A stretch of DNA of 34,487 nt, taken from positions 1-34,487 of the forward strand of contig JBBRDU010000027.1 of NCBI GenBank assembly GCA_038203615.1. The letters run 5' to 3'. A program made the translations under genes and the position numbers. A model generated the notes under the pieces. That model saw only the letters and a list, made by a program, of their open reading frames with translations. It was not told the origin of the DNA and made no database searches. The DNA comes from JBBRDU01 sp038203615 (lineage in GTDB: Bacteria > Verrucomicrobiota > Verrucomicrobiia > Chthoniobacterales > UBA10450). Positions 1 to 8,222 of this stretch are shown piece by piece (within the stretch, counting starts at the first letter, position 1; the number at the start of each line of letters is the position of its first letter).

Positions 1-66
1 TGGGCTCCGAACGTGTTGTTTCTTATCCTCGGCGCCTTTCTCTTTCGCCGTCTGGCCCGGCAATAA
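1..66 (+). CDS. C-terminal end of a probable LptF/LptG-family permease (partial)
   Basis: The window opens inside a reading frame that ends at TAA 64-66. The 21 visible residues include NVLFLILGAFLFRRLA: a hydrophobic stretch preceded by Trp-Ala-Pro-Asn and followed by an Arg-rich tail. This pattern resembles the last membrane helix of LptF/LptG (YjgP/YjgQ) permeases, which commonly end in a W-x-P-N-x-x-F helix followed by Arg-Arg-Leu. Those proteins form the inner-membrane part of the lipopolysaccharide export ABC transporter. The 5' part lies outside the window, so the call rests on a short tail only. Another polytopic membrane protein is possible. Confidence 0.45.
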   Translation, partial: WAPNVLFLILGAFLFRRLARQ

Positions 67-93
67 GCCCGGTCGTCATCGCCAGGCCGGGCC

Positions 94-163
94 TGTAGCC
101 GGGGTCGCGGACCCCGGCTCCGAGAGCGAGCCACCTGCACCTTGGTCGGCGACCCCGGCTACA
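94..163. repeat. Nested palindromic element (copy 1)
   Basis: TGTAGCCGGGGTCGC at 94-108 is a perfect 15-base inverted repeat of GCGACCCCGGCTACA at 149-163, and pairing continues inward with one mismatch. The left arm can also fold on itself as AGCCGGGGTC-GCG-GACCCCGGCT (98-119). The element lies between the convergent ends of the permease fragment and the giant gene at 208-3867, so it could also act as a bidirectional terminator. It shares its architecture with elements near 12150, 15935, 17322 and 21465. Confidence 0.7.
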
Positions 164-207
164 ACGCGAGCCAACTTGGACAGGCCACAGGCCAGTGGCG
201 TTTCGCG

Positions 208-3200
208 CTAGAAATTGACCACGATGTTTGGGTTAAAGTCGCACGTGCCGACGCTGAAGGCGACCGTCTTGGTGACCTTCTTGCCAGCCACTTTGAGGGT
301 GACCTGGAGCTGGTAATCGGTGGGCAACAATTGGACCGGATTAGAAACCCCACCCCATTCGCGATGGAACTGGAATGGAACACCGGGCGGTGTCGGCGTC
401 ACACTCTGGAGCGGGACGTTGGTGACGGTATCATTGACCACCAGGTTCGGCTTGATCTGCCTCTTCTTGATCCGCTTGAGGTAGATCTTATCGACCACCG
501 GCACCGGCACGCCGCCTTGCGTAACGAGCAGCCGGACCCCGGTGTTGACTCCTTCGCCGGCAAGCGCTCGATTGATCGTGGCGGTCGCGCCCGTGGTGGG
601 ATCGGTTTCATAGGTGACCGAGATAGTGGCCAGGCGATTTCGATCGATCGCGGTGGGCTTGAAGAGCAGCGAAAATCCGCCGGAGCCCAGCACATCTCCC
701 GGTCCGAGGACGGTCGGTAAAGTGGGGAGACCGCTAAACGCATAATCACCCGGATTGGGTCCACTCAGGCTAACATTGGTGACTTTGACGGTGCATGCTC
801 CCGTGTTCGAGATCGGGAAGGGCCGCGCGGAACTGCACGCTCCAGTGCTTTGGATTACGGTCGGCGGGAACGCCTGGTCCGGCGCAACCCCAATGGCTCC
901 GGAGGGTGTGTTCGCTGTGACCGAGATATTCACAGTCGGGTTCGTCGGATCATCGCTCGAAACGACGAGCGTGCACGACTTGCTGCCGGTCGAAGTCGGG
1001 GTGAAGCGAATCGTCAGATCCAGACAGGAACCGTGGCTGATCGTCGCGGGGAAGGGATTATTGACGAGCGTGAAATCAGGGCAGGCTGGCGAGAAGGCTG
1101 CGCTGGTCACGTGCAGATCGCAGCTTCCGGTGTTGCAGACGGAAATGGTTTTCTCCGCCGTGCCTCCTGTGCAGACATCGCCAAAACTGGTCGAGCCGGT
1201 GACCCGGACCGAGCTGGTGCCGCCTGTGCCTGTCGCCTGCACGACAACCGACGGACTGGTCGGGTCATTGCTGGCAATCGTGATGTTGGCCGTCTTCGCG
1301 CCCGTGCTGGTGGGCGTGAACTTGGCCTGGAACGGGTAGCAGAAATCCGGGCTAATCACGACGGGATAGCCCGACGATGGCGCCGTCACCGTAAACTGGG
1401 TGTTGTCCGAGGTAATCGAGTTCGCTTCCAGGTCCGCCTTGCCCGTGTTGCACACATTCAGGGTGGAATTGCTCGTGCTGTTCACGCAAGTGTCCGGGAA
1501 ATTCAACGTTCCCGGCACGGAGATCACCGGCACGTTGGCCACCAGTTTGGAGGCAAAGAAGACGTCGATGTTTCCGGAAGCGGCGATGCCGGTTGGCGGC
1601 ACGGCCGAAGCCCAGGCGGCGAAGAGACGGCCACCGGCAGCCGCATTGCCGTTATAGTCACCGTATTTCGGACAACCGCCCCCACCGTTGCAGGTCTCGC
1701 CGCCGGGACACGCCGGGCCCGAACTAAAGTCACAACGTTGCTGCGAACCCGGACAACCCGGCATGGTGTTGTCGCAACAAACGCCGGCCAACTGAGGCTG
1801 AACGGAACAGGTCTCGGAGTCACCCGTCGATCGAGTGTTGCACGGCCAACTGGCGCTGCTTCCCGGAGTCTTGCCTCCCGCGCACTGCGGATCCGCCCCG
1901 TTCGTCAGCTTGATTTCCGTTCCAGCTGCGAGATTGCCACCGCCGTCGAGATTTGCGCTGCTCGCATAAAAATCGGTTAAATCGTTGTTCGCGGCGCAGG
2001 GCGGCGCGGGACAAGGCGTGGCCGCGCGTCGGTCATACCAGGTCACGTATGCGGTCCCCTGGGTGGTCGAAATCCAGGGCATAAACCGAACGGCCGGGAC
2101 GGCCGTGTTGACTCTGACCACGCGGGGCCCCGGCCAGGTGGCTCCGCCATCGAGAGAATCGCGCACCAAAATATCCTGATTCCCGGCAGCCGTTTCATTC
2201 CCGTAAGCGACATAGACGTGGTTCGGATTTGTGTCGTCCACAGCCACCATGATGCTGGAGAGATTGTTGCCATCGTTGCAGCGATCGAGTCCGGCCACTG
2301 GGCAGGTGACATCGGTGACCGTGGCAATGGTCAATGGGAAACCTGGTTGAGCGGCCAAGCCGCTTGCGCAGGAGCTGTATTTGTTCAGACGAATGTTACC
2401 GCCCGAGCGATAGACGACATAAACGAAACCGTTCTGTCCCACCCCGATCCTGGGAATGAATCCGCTATCCACGTCCGCCGCCGCCGTCCAGGTGACGCCA
2501 CTGTCCTGTGAGCAGACGATGGCCGGGTCCTGATCGGCGGCGTCGAAGTTTCGCCAAGTTGAGTAAACCTGGTCGCCGCTCCCGCCCGCGTTGAAGAGAT
2601 CGGCCGCGATATGTTCCTGATCCGGGAAGCAACGATCCGCCACGGTGGGCGGCCCGCCCGGCTTGTCGTTAGGGCAGACCACGGAGTTGCTCAGAACCGG
2701 GAAAGTCTGGCCTCCGTCGGTGGAACGGCGAAATCCGGTGCAGGTGTATCCAAAGGTATGCGTCGGATTGGGATCGACGCCGGGAAAAGTACAACCACCT
2801 CCGCCGGTGCGAATGCCCGCGATGTAATAGTTTCCACTCTTCCCCTGGGCGAGGGAAGGATCGCCATCCCCGAAATTCAGGCTTCCGCTGAAGGGGAAGG
2901 TCTGCCCGCCATCTTTCGAAGTGATCCAATTATTCTGGCGGCCAATGATGACCGTCTTGGCGTCTTGCGATACCACCATTTCCAGTTCGCCATTGCCCCC
3001 GTTGAAGACGCGCGACGCGCCGGGACCAGAATCGGGAGATTCGCCGCTGGGCAAGGCAGATATGTTTATTTGCCCCGGTGCGGGTTGCGTATTGGACGGC
3101 CGCCTGGGGAAAATGGAGGGCCCAGCGGGCGTTACGGGCGCAGTTTGGGAAGGGGCGGTTCTGGTTCGTAAAGCCTGCAAATCGCGTTCCGCTCCGCTGG

Positions 3201-3867
3201 CGTTGCCTGGCTGCGCGAAGGTGATTCCGCGTGCGATGGCTGAAGTGTCGCCCAAAAGTTTCGCATCCGCGTCGGATGGGAGAAGGGCGTCGATTCGAAT
3301 GACGGAATTGCCGTCGGCAATCGCGGTGGTCACCCGGATCATGTATTCATCGGAAAAACGCGGCCCTTCATCGGGCTGTTGCCGTTCCTCCAGTCCGGCC
3401 CGCTGCATGGCTGGGCGGTCGCCGATGGTGAGGAAGGTGACGGGATCCTTCGTTTCCTTCGAGATCTCGGCCAACTCGTTCAGCGCGTCCGCATGATCGA
3501 TCCGATTCTGGTGGCGGACCTTGATCTTGGTCAGGATGGGGGCGCGGCCCTGTACTTCCGCTGGCATATTGAGTAACTCCTGCATGTTGGAGAGGCGCTT
3601 CGGACCGACCGACCAGTTATCCGGATAACGAATCGTCATCTTGTGCTCCGGCACGTCCAGACTCTGGGTGAGGGGAGTGGTGCTGGGAGCAAGGGTAATG
3701 GCCGCGGGGTTCGTCTGGGCCGCGCGGGCATTGCTCGTTCCCCAGCGCTGGGAGGCGGCCGGATTATGCGTGGCCGCGATCGCGAGAACGATGGAGATCG
3801 AGATGAGAAGGAGCGAAAGCGCGATTTGAATCGCGGACAGGGCGGAGGTTGTTTGGCGTTTTTTCAT
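208..3867 (-). CDS. Giant secreted protein with sialidase-like Asp-box repeats and ASH-like domains
   Basis: This 1219-residue protein begins with a basic N-terminus and a hydrophobic segment (about residues 12-32), a signal peptide or signal anchor. Residues ~45-215 form an uncharacterised globular region and ~230-285 a Pro/Ser/Thr-rich linker. A sialidase-like propeller follows, with four Asp-box-like motifs (TSKDGGQTF, RSTDGGQTF, CSQDSGVTW, DSLDGGATW). A Cys-rich insert lies at about residues 690-740. Three ASH/choice-of-anchor-D-like Ig domains start near 781, 884 and 991, and a ~110-residue C-terminal domain ends in VVNF. The start has a GAGGG Shine-Dalgarno sequence at 3874-3878, unlike most genes here. 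From about residue 884 to the end it closely matches the protein at 26146-30246. Sialidase activity is not implied, because Asp boxes occur in many non-enzymatic propellers. An extracellular or surface location is inferred; substrate and role are unknown. Confidence 0.85.
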   Translation of the reverse strand: MKKRQTTSALSAIQIALSLLLISISIVLAIAATHNPAASQRWGTSNARAAQTNPAAITLAPSTTPLTQSLDVPEHKMTIRYPDNWSVGPKRLSNMQELLNMPAEVQGRAPILTKIKVRHQNRIDHADALNELAEISKETKDPVTFLTIGDRPAMQRAGLEERQQPDEGPRFSDEYMIRVTTAIADGNSVIRIDALLPSDADAKLLGDTSAIARGITFAQPGNASGAERDLQALRTRTAPSQTAPVTPAGPSIFPRRPSNTQPAPGQINISALPSGESPDSGPGASRVFNGGNGELEMVVSQDAKTVIIGRQNNWITSKDGGQTFPFSGSLNFGDGDPSLAQGKSGNYYIAGIRTGGGGCTFPGVDPNPTHTFGYTCTGFRRSTDGGQTFPVLSNSVVCPNDKPGGPPTVADRCFPDQEHIAADLFNAGGSGDQVYSTWRNFDAADQDPAIVCSQDSGVTWTAAADVDSGFIPRIGVGQNGFVYVVYRSGGNIRLNKYSSCASGLAAQPGFPLTIATVTDVTCPVAGLDRCNDGNNLSSIMVAVDDTNPNHVYVAYGNETAAGNQDILVRDSLDGGATWPGPRVVRVNTAVPAVRFMPWISTTQGTAYVTWYDRRAATPCPAPPCAANNDLTDFYASSANLDGGGNLAAGTEIKLTNGADPQCAGGKTPGSSASWPCNTRSTGDSETCSVQPQLAGVCCDNTMPGCPGSQQRCDFSSGPACPGGETCNGGGGCPKYGDYNGNAAAGGRLFAAWASAVPPTGIAASGNIDVFFASKLVANVPVISVPGTLNFPDTCVNSTSNSTLNVCNTGKADLEANSITSDNTQFTVTAPSSGYPVVISPDFCYPFQAKFTPTSTGAKTANITIASNDPTSPSVVVQATGTGGTSSVRVTGSTSFGDVCTGGTAEKTISVCNTGSCDLHVTSAAFSPACPDFTLVNNPFPATISHGSCLDLTIRFTPTSTGSKSCTLVVSSDDPTNPTVNISVTANTPSGAIGVAPDQAFPPTVIQSTGACSSARPFPISNTGACTVKVTNVSLSGPNPGDYAFSGLPTLPTVLGPGDVLGSGGFSLLFKPTAIDRNRLATISVTYETDPTTGATATINRALAGEGVNTGVRLLVTQGGVPVPVVDKIYLKRIKKRQIKPNLVVNDTVTNVPLQSVTPTPPGVPFQFHREWGGVSNPVQLLPTDYQLQVTLKVAGKKVTKTVAFSVGTCDFNPNIVVNF

Positions 3868-4179
3868 GGGTTCCCTCGGGTTGAATTAGGTTGACTGCTC
3901 GATGAGCTGACTTAAAAAATTTGCCATTGACGAATGCCAACGAGAGGATGCGTTTTCATTTCGGGCTCTTTTCCTAAGCTGACGAACCCCCGGGTGCACC
4001 GCTCTCTTCCCACTAAACTCCCTCAAGCATCCGAAGGACGGCTTCGTCGTAAATTAACGCGATGCGCGCTGTCAACGATTAAAAAAAAAGGTATTTTCCT
4101 CGCCGGCATGCCGTCCCGCTTGGCGGCTCCCGGCAGGTCCTACAACCGGAGGATTTTAGGAGCGGGCGTCCCAACTGCC
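3868..4179. other. Intergenic region upstream of the giant secreted protein gene
   Basis: I see no convincing gene in these 312 bases. The stretch holds the 5' leader of the minus-strand giant gene, an A tract around 4080-4089, and a weak candidate promoter at 4048-4075. A plus-strand open frame across 3934-4230 has no family resemblance and runs into the opposing small membrane gene, so it is not called. Confidence 0.5.
4048..4075 (-). promoter_or_regulatory. Candidate sigma70-type promoter for the giant secreted protein gene
   Basis: On the minus strand TTGACA (4075-4070) is a perfect -35 hexamer, and a run of T residues lies just upstream of it like an UP element. The best -10 at 16 bases spacing is TTTACG (4053-4048), which matches the consensus poorly. 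It lies about 180 bases before the ATG at 3867. Confidence 0.3.
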
Positions 4180-4484
4180 TTAGTAAGCATGGATCATGGC
4201 GCGGCAGCCCGCCACGTTACAAATCAGTAAGGCGACAAGCAGCCCGAGAAAGAGAAGGGAGGAGCGATTTGTGCGAGTCCGGAAATAAAAAATGGCGTGG
4301 ATAAAGTAGAGGGCAAACACACCAAAAAGAACCACCCAGCCGCTGGACTGCCGGTGTTCCGGGAAGAAGAAAGCGTAAAAACCGAGGGGAAACATGTAGC
4401 CGAGCGGCCAGAGACCAGGGTCGGATCAGTCGCGAAAAGGGCGGCCAGCCAGGTTCCGACATAGGCCAGGAGTTTGAATTTCAT
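4180..4484 (-). pseudogene. Small membrane protein gene with a one-base frameshift
   Basis: Two overlapping frames together make one plausible ~100-residue membrane protein. The 5' part starts at ATG 4484 and reads MKFKLLAYVGTWLAALFAT. The 3' part reads SDPGLWPLGYMFPLGFYAFF and continues through two hydrophobic segments to TAA at 4180-4182. The switch falls at about 4424-4432, in ACTGATCC, where restoring one base would join LFATD to SDPGLWPLGY and bypass the TGA. Neither half alone makes a sensible protein: the 5' frame loses hydrophobicity after the break, and the 3' frame lacks a start at the expected place. Function is not recognised. The break could be a real mutation or a sequence error. 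It lies 9 bases downstream of the DUF1003 gene's stop and may be co-transcribed with it. Confidence 0.55.
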
Positions 4485-4493
4485 GGGAAAAGA

Positions 4494-5336
4494 TTAGAGA
4501 CGCTCGCCTTGTCGGGGCTTCGACCTTTCTCCGGTCAGACGCAAGCAATCCCGCTCCAGTACTTGCAGGCGCTGCAGGATCTCGTTCAAAGCGAGCTCGT
4601 TCTTCAAATTGACCGCGTAATCCAAATCGGCTCGCAACCGGTCTTTATGACTCTGCCGATTCTGCGACATCATGATGATGGGCGCTTGCAGCGCGGTGAT
4701 CATATTGAGGGCCAGGTTCAGGAGGATAAAGGGAAACGGGTCGAATGGTTGCCGGGTGAGCAGGATGGTGTTGAGCGAGACCCAGATTACGAAAAGCGCG
4801 AGCGAGGCGATGATGAACTTCCAGCTGCCGCCGAATTCTGCGATGGCATCGGCGGCTCGATCGCCAAAAGTGAGGTGAGCCGCTTCCTCTTCGTTGACGT
4901 TACGCGTGATGCGATTCTGCAAAAGCTCATCGGTGCGGCGCAGGCGATGGGCCAGTGCGCTCAACATTTCGAGCGCCACATTTGCGTTCCCCTGTACGAA
5001 GGAGAGAAAATCCTTGCGAGAGAGGATGGCCAGGCGCGAGGGCTCCAGGGCGGTGGCCCGGGCCGAGCGCGGTTGCCCGTCGAGCATGGCCATTTCCCCA
5101 AAGAAATCGCCGGCTCCCAATTCCGCGATGGTGAGGTCGTGGCCGTCGGCTGCTTTCATGCTGATGCTGACCTTGCCTTGCTCGATCAGGTACATGCCGT
5201 CGCCGGCATCGCCCGCCTGGAAAAGAACCTGGTAGGGAAGGCAATCGATGGTCTCGAGCAGCTCGCACAGCGCGGACGCTTCCCCGTCGCTGAGCGATTC
5301 GAAGAGCGGAACGGTGCGGAGCGTGTTCGTGGTCAT
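4494..5336 (-). CDS. Cyclic-nucleotide-binding domain plus DUF1003 membrane protein
   Basis: I place the start at ATG 5336, giving 280 residues beginning MTTNTLRTVPLFESLSDGE. An upstream ATG at 5435 would add 33 residues unlike the family. Residues ~8-125 form a CRP/cNMP-binding beta-roll with the phosphate-cassette-like FFGEMAMLDGQPRSARATA, which retains the Gly-Glu and Arg-Ser/Thr positions of cyclic-nucleotide pockets. A DUF1003 region follows with two membrane helices (FIIASLALFVIWVSL and PFILLNLALNMITALQAPII) and the DUF1003-like tail MMSQNRQSHKDR. The C-terminal ~50 residues are charged and probably helical. The layout suggests a membrane protein gated or regulated by a cyclic nucleotide, although the ligand and the role of DUF1003 are unknown. 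No clear Shine-Dalgarno precedes the start. Confidence 0.85.
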   Translation of the reverse strand: MTTNTLRTVPLFESLSDGEASALCELLETIDCLPYQVLFQAGDAGDGMYLIEQGKVSISMKAADGHDLTIAELGAGDFFGEMAMLDGQPRSARATALEPSRLAILSRKDFLSFVQGNANVALEMLSALAHRLRRTDELLQNRITRNVNEEEAAHLTFGDRAADAIAEFGGSWKFIIASLALFVIWVSLNTILLTRQPFDPFPFILLNLALNMITALQAPIIMMSQNRQSHKDRLRADLDYAVNLKNELALNEILQRLQVLERDCLRLTGERSKPRQGERL

Positions 5337-5492
5337 GGGAAGCGCAATGCCCGGAGCGGGCGAACGGTCGCAGAGAAGGATCGTGCAGCCATACGTCCGT
5401 AAATAGCGGGCGAAGCAGCTTGGGAAAAGCGCCAAATTCCGGCAGGCGTCCGTGGAACCGGTCGAATCATGAACGCATGCCCGGTCCGCCCG

Positions 5493-6296
5493 TCAGTCGG
5501 CCGACCCGAAATCGGCCGTGATCTCGATGGCGTCGGCCACCGTAATCCGGACATCTCGCAGTTTAATCTCGACGAGCGGAAAGGACATGAGCGGGAAACT
5601 TTGGCCCTCCAGGCGCTGTAAGTGCGGCTGGAGCGCGCCGCACGCGATGGAGCCGATCGTGCCTTCCGCGCGGCATTTCAGGTTGGAAACGCGCGCGTTG
5701 AATTGGTCGTCGATATTTACCTGTCCAGAGATGTCGATATGAGTCCGAAAAAGAAATTTGCGCGCGCGCAAACGGACATCAGCCGCGAGGGACCGCGGCC
5801 CGCGGGCCCGCAGGGAAAGACGCGTTTCCTCGATGACGATGCCATGCCGGGCGGCTTCGCGCACGGCCATTTCGCGGATCGCCTTCTCCAAATCCATTTG
5901 CGCGACAGAAAGAACGAAATGTCCGGTGCGAATGCTTTTGACGAGGAGCAGCGCTTGTCCCTGGTCGTCGCGGCCCTGGTCGAAGACGAGGTCGCGCGCG
6001 CTGAGCTGCAGATTGAGCGGCGCGCCTCGCAAGGAGATGTGGCGACCACTGATGGTAACGGCGGCTGCTTCACAGGCAGGTTTCGTTTCGCCCACCGGCT
6101 TGGCCAAGGAGGGGAGAGATCCATCGAGCTCGGCGCCATCGAAATTGATGTTAATCTCGTCCAGATAAGGGAAGACGCGCGCGTGGATCGTGACGAGCGG
6201 CCCGGTCTTGCGAACGTAGCGGCGCAGGGCTTCGTCCATGGCCTCGGCCAGTTCGGCTTTAGAATTCGGAAACTGGGTGCGGTGAAGCGGGATCAC
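5493..6296 (-). CDS. Hypothetical protein, possibly DUF2993/LmeA-like lipid-binding
   Basis: This 267-residue protein has no signal peptide or membrane helix. After a helical N-terminus (residues ~10-30, AELAEAMDEALRRYVR) it consists mostly of alternating beta-strand-like stretches such as VTIHARVFPYLDEININFDGAEL and AVTISGRHISLRGAPLNLQLSARDLVF. A middle helix (MDLEKAIREMAVREAARHGI) is followed by a second beta-rich half with similar spacing. The duplicated beta layout with an LxLxARDL motif recalls DUF2993/LmeA phospholipid-binding proteins, but I cannot confirm the family. It is divergent from rpsN, and about 150 bases separate it from the next gene on its own strand. The ATG at 6296 is the first in the frame. 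Confidence 0.6.
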   Translation of the reverse strand: MIPLHRTQFPNSKAELAEAMDEALRRYVRKTGPLVTIHARVFPYLDEININFDGAELDGSLPSLAKPVGETKPACEAAAVTISGRHISLRGAPLNLQLSARDLVFDQGRDDQGQALLLVKSIRTGHFVLSVAQMDLEKAIREMAVREAARHGIVIEETRLSLRARGPRSLAADVRLRARKFLFRTHIDISGQVNIDDQFNARVSNLKCRAEGTIGSIACGALQPHLQRLEGQSFPLMSFPLVEIKLRDVRITVADAIEITADFGSAD

Positions 6297-6430
6297 GGGG
6301 TGGGTGGGAGCGGGTAAAAGAAGATGAACGTGTGCCCTGAATCAGAGGGAAAGGCAAATACTAGAGGGAAACGGGTCTGGTCTTGAACTGAGACTATACC
6401 CTGCCAGGACAGAACCTGACAAAACTCGGT

Positions 6431-6458
6431 TGCAAACGGACGGAACTTCGCTACTTTC
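6431..6458 (+). promoter_or_regulatory. Weak candidate promoter upstream of rpsN
   Basis: TTGCAA at about 6431-6436 and TACTTT at about 6453-6458 are separated by 16 bases and end 11 bases before the rpsN ATG. The -10 match is poor. The leader would be very short, in line with the absence of a Shine-Dalgarno sequence before rpsN. Confidence 0.2.
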
Positions 6459-6469
6459 CGAATTCCTTT

Positions 6470-6739
6470 ATGGCGAAAATGTCCTGGATCAATCGTAACG
6501 AGCGCAAACGGGCGACGGTCAAGAAGTACGCCGCTGTGCGGGCCGAACTGAAGGCGAAGAAGGACTATGCCGGTCTGGCGCAGCTTCCGCGCGACGCCAG
6601 CCCTTCCCGGGTGGTGAATCGTTGCCTGGTGACGGGACGGCGCCGCGCCTTTATCCGGCGGTTCAAAGTTTCGCGTCTCACTTTTCGCGAGCTCGCTTCC
6701 CAGGGTCTCATTCCTGGCGTAACCAAGTCGAGCTGGTAG
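6470..6739 (+). CDS. rpsN: 30S ribosomal protein S14
   Basis: This 89-residue basic protein starts MAKMSWINRNERKR and contains the S14 signature region CLVTGRRRAFIRRFKVSRLTFRELA, ending GLIPGVTKSSW. S14 binds 16S rRNA in the head of the small subunit. It is the shorter form without the four zinc-binding cysteines (only one Cys, in the CxxTGR loop), so it does not depend on zinc. It stands alone here, outside the usual ribosomal protein cluster, between a divergent hypothetical gene and a CNNM transporter. No Shine-Dalgarno sequence is visible. A second in-frame ATG at 6479 (MSWINRN) is less likely as start. Confidence 0.96.
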   Translation: MAKMSWINRNERKRATVKKYAAVRAELKAKKDYAGLAQLPRDASPSRVVNRCLVTGRRRAFIRRFKVSRLTFRELASQGLIPGVTKSSW

Positions 6740-6782
6740 GGTTTGCCATTGCGGTAACGGGTGCCCGTTGGGCGTCCGTCCC

Positions 6783-8201
6783 ATGAACTCCGTGTCGTCA
6801 CTCATCTTTGCAGCGGCGCCGATGGCCGACGCCATCGCGCAGCATTGGGATTCTGCCATCATCATTCTGCTGAAGCTGGCGGCGATTGGCGCGCTCGTTC
6901 TGCTCAACGGTTTTTTTGTGGCGTGTGAGTTCGCCATCGTAAAAGTCCGCAGCAGCCAGCTCGATGCCCTGGTCGATGAAGGGAATCTGCACGCCAACTT
7001 CGTCAAGCACGTGCGCGCGCATCTCGACGCCTATCTCTCCGCCACTCAGCTGGGCGTGACCCTGGCCAGCCTGGCCCTGGGGTGGATCGGCGAGCAGTTC
7101 CTCGAAAAAATGATCGAGCCATTCTTCGCCCTCGCGGGGATCCATGCCCACGCCGTCGTCACTTCTGTTTCCGTTGCGCTCGCTTTCATTGGCATCACTT
7201 TCCTGCACATTGTCTTTGGCGAGCTCGCGCCGAAATACACCGCTATTGCCAAGCCGCTGCCCACCGCCTTGCGACTGGTGCAGCCTCTTCGCGCTTTTTA
7301 CTTTCTGTTCAGGCCCGCCATCTGGTTACTGCATAAGTCTTCCAATTTTATCCTGCAAAAGTTATTGCGCATGCAGCCGGCTTCCGGAAAGGAGCTCGCC
7401 CATAGCGAAGAAGAACTTCGTCTCATCCTCGATCAAAGTGAGGAATCGGACGAAGTTTCGCCGCTCGGCCGCGACCTCCTGGTCAACGCGCTCGATCTGC
7501 GCCGCCGTGTCGTCCGCGATATCATGACGCCACGCGGCGAGGTCGTTTATCTTGATTTGGAGGAGGATTTTGAGAGCAACGTGACCAAGGCGTTGGAGTC
7601 GCGTCACACCCGGTTTCCGCTTTGCCGTGGACACCTCGATAACACCGTCGGCCTGGTCCATATCAAGGAGCTCGTGCCACTGATGCGCGATCCGCACCCG
7701 GACCTGATGCGGATCCGGCGGGACCTCATGCCCGTCCCCGAAATGATGTCGCTCGAGAAGTTACTCAATCTTTTTCTGGGAAAACATGCGCACCTCGCGG
7801 TGGTGGTGGACGAGTTCGGCGGCACCGTCGGCATGGTCACGATGGAGAACGTGCTCGAAGAATTGGTCGGCGATATCCAGGACGAATTCGACACGGACAA
7901 GGAAGAGTTTCGCAAGATCAGCGAGAACGAGTTCGTGGTCGACGGCGCGCTCGGCTTGTATGAGTTGCGGGATATGGCTGGATTGGAATTGGATAGTGCC
8001 GACGTGAGCACGGTGGGCGGCTACGTCACCCATCTGCTCGGCCATCTCCCAAAGCCAGGCGAGCAGGTCCGGATCGAAAATTACGTCGTGACGGTTTCGC
8101 AATCAGATAGCCGCCGCGTCAAGCAGCTCAATTTTCGAAGACAAGACGAGACGTCACCGGCGAACGGAGCAGGCGTGGGCAAAGGTGGCCGCGCCGTCTG
8201 A
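6783..8201 (+). CDS. CNNM/CorC-type transporter (DUF21 + CBS pair + CorC domain)
   Basis: The 472-residue protein starts at ATG 6783; a TTG at 6768 could extend it by five residues. An N-terminal DUF21/CNNM transmembrane domain covers about residues 20-200, with hydrophobic helices around IIILLKLAAIGALVLLNGFFVACEF and the family's conserved LSATQLGVTLASLALGWIGE. Two CBS domains follow (~215-340), including the typical DIMTPRGEVVYLD and HLAVVVDEFGGTVGMVTMEN. The C-terminal CorC_HlyC domain (~355-440) contains FVVDGALGLYELRDMAGL and a TVGGYVTHLLGHLPKPGE segment. Family members transport Mg2+ or influence Mg2+/Co2+ resistance; the hemolysin label in databases is historical. The next small gene begins 21 bases after its stop and is probably co-transcribed. 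Confidence 0.92.
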   Translation: MNSVSSLIFAAAPMADAIAQHWDSAIIILLKLAAIGALVLLNGFFVACEFAIVKVRSSQLDALVDEGNLHANFVKHVRAHLDAYLSATQLGVTLASLALGWIGEQFLEKMIEPFFALAGIHAHAVVTSVSVALAFIGITFLHIVFGELAPKYTAIAKPLPTALRLVQPLRAFYFLFRPAIWLLHKSSNFILQKLLRMQPASGKELAHSEEELRLILDQSEESDEVSPLGRDLLVNALDLRRRVVRDIMTPRGEVVYLDLEEDFESNVTKALESRHTRFPLCRGHLDNTVGLVHIKELVPLMRDPHPDLMRIRRDLMPVPEMMSLEKLLNLFLGKHAHLAVVVDEFGGTVGMVTMENVLEELVGDIQDEFDTDKEEFRKISENEFVVDGALGLYELRDMAGLELDSADVSTVGGYVTHLLGHLPKPGEQVRIENYVVTVSQSDSRRVKQLNFRRQDETSPANGAGVGKGGRAV

Positions 8202-8222
8202 AGGGTTCCAGCTCTTGACCGC

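Noticed and set aside
850..1980. Long plus-strand open frames opposite the first giant gene
   Set aside because: They are Arg/Gly-rich shadows of a GC-rich coding strand with no family resemblance, opposite a protein with clear domains and a Shine-Dalgarno sequence.
4509..5402. 297-codon plus-strand frame opposite the DUF1003 gene
   Set aside because: It mirrors the codon bias of the real gene, shows no recognisable motif, and the opposite strand has clear cNMP-binding and DUF1003 features.
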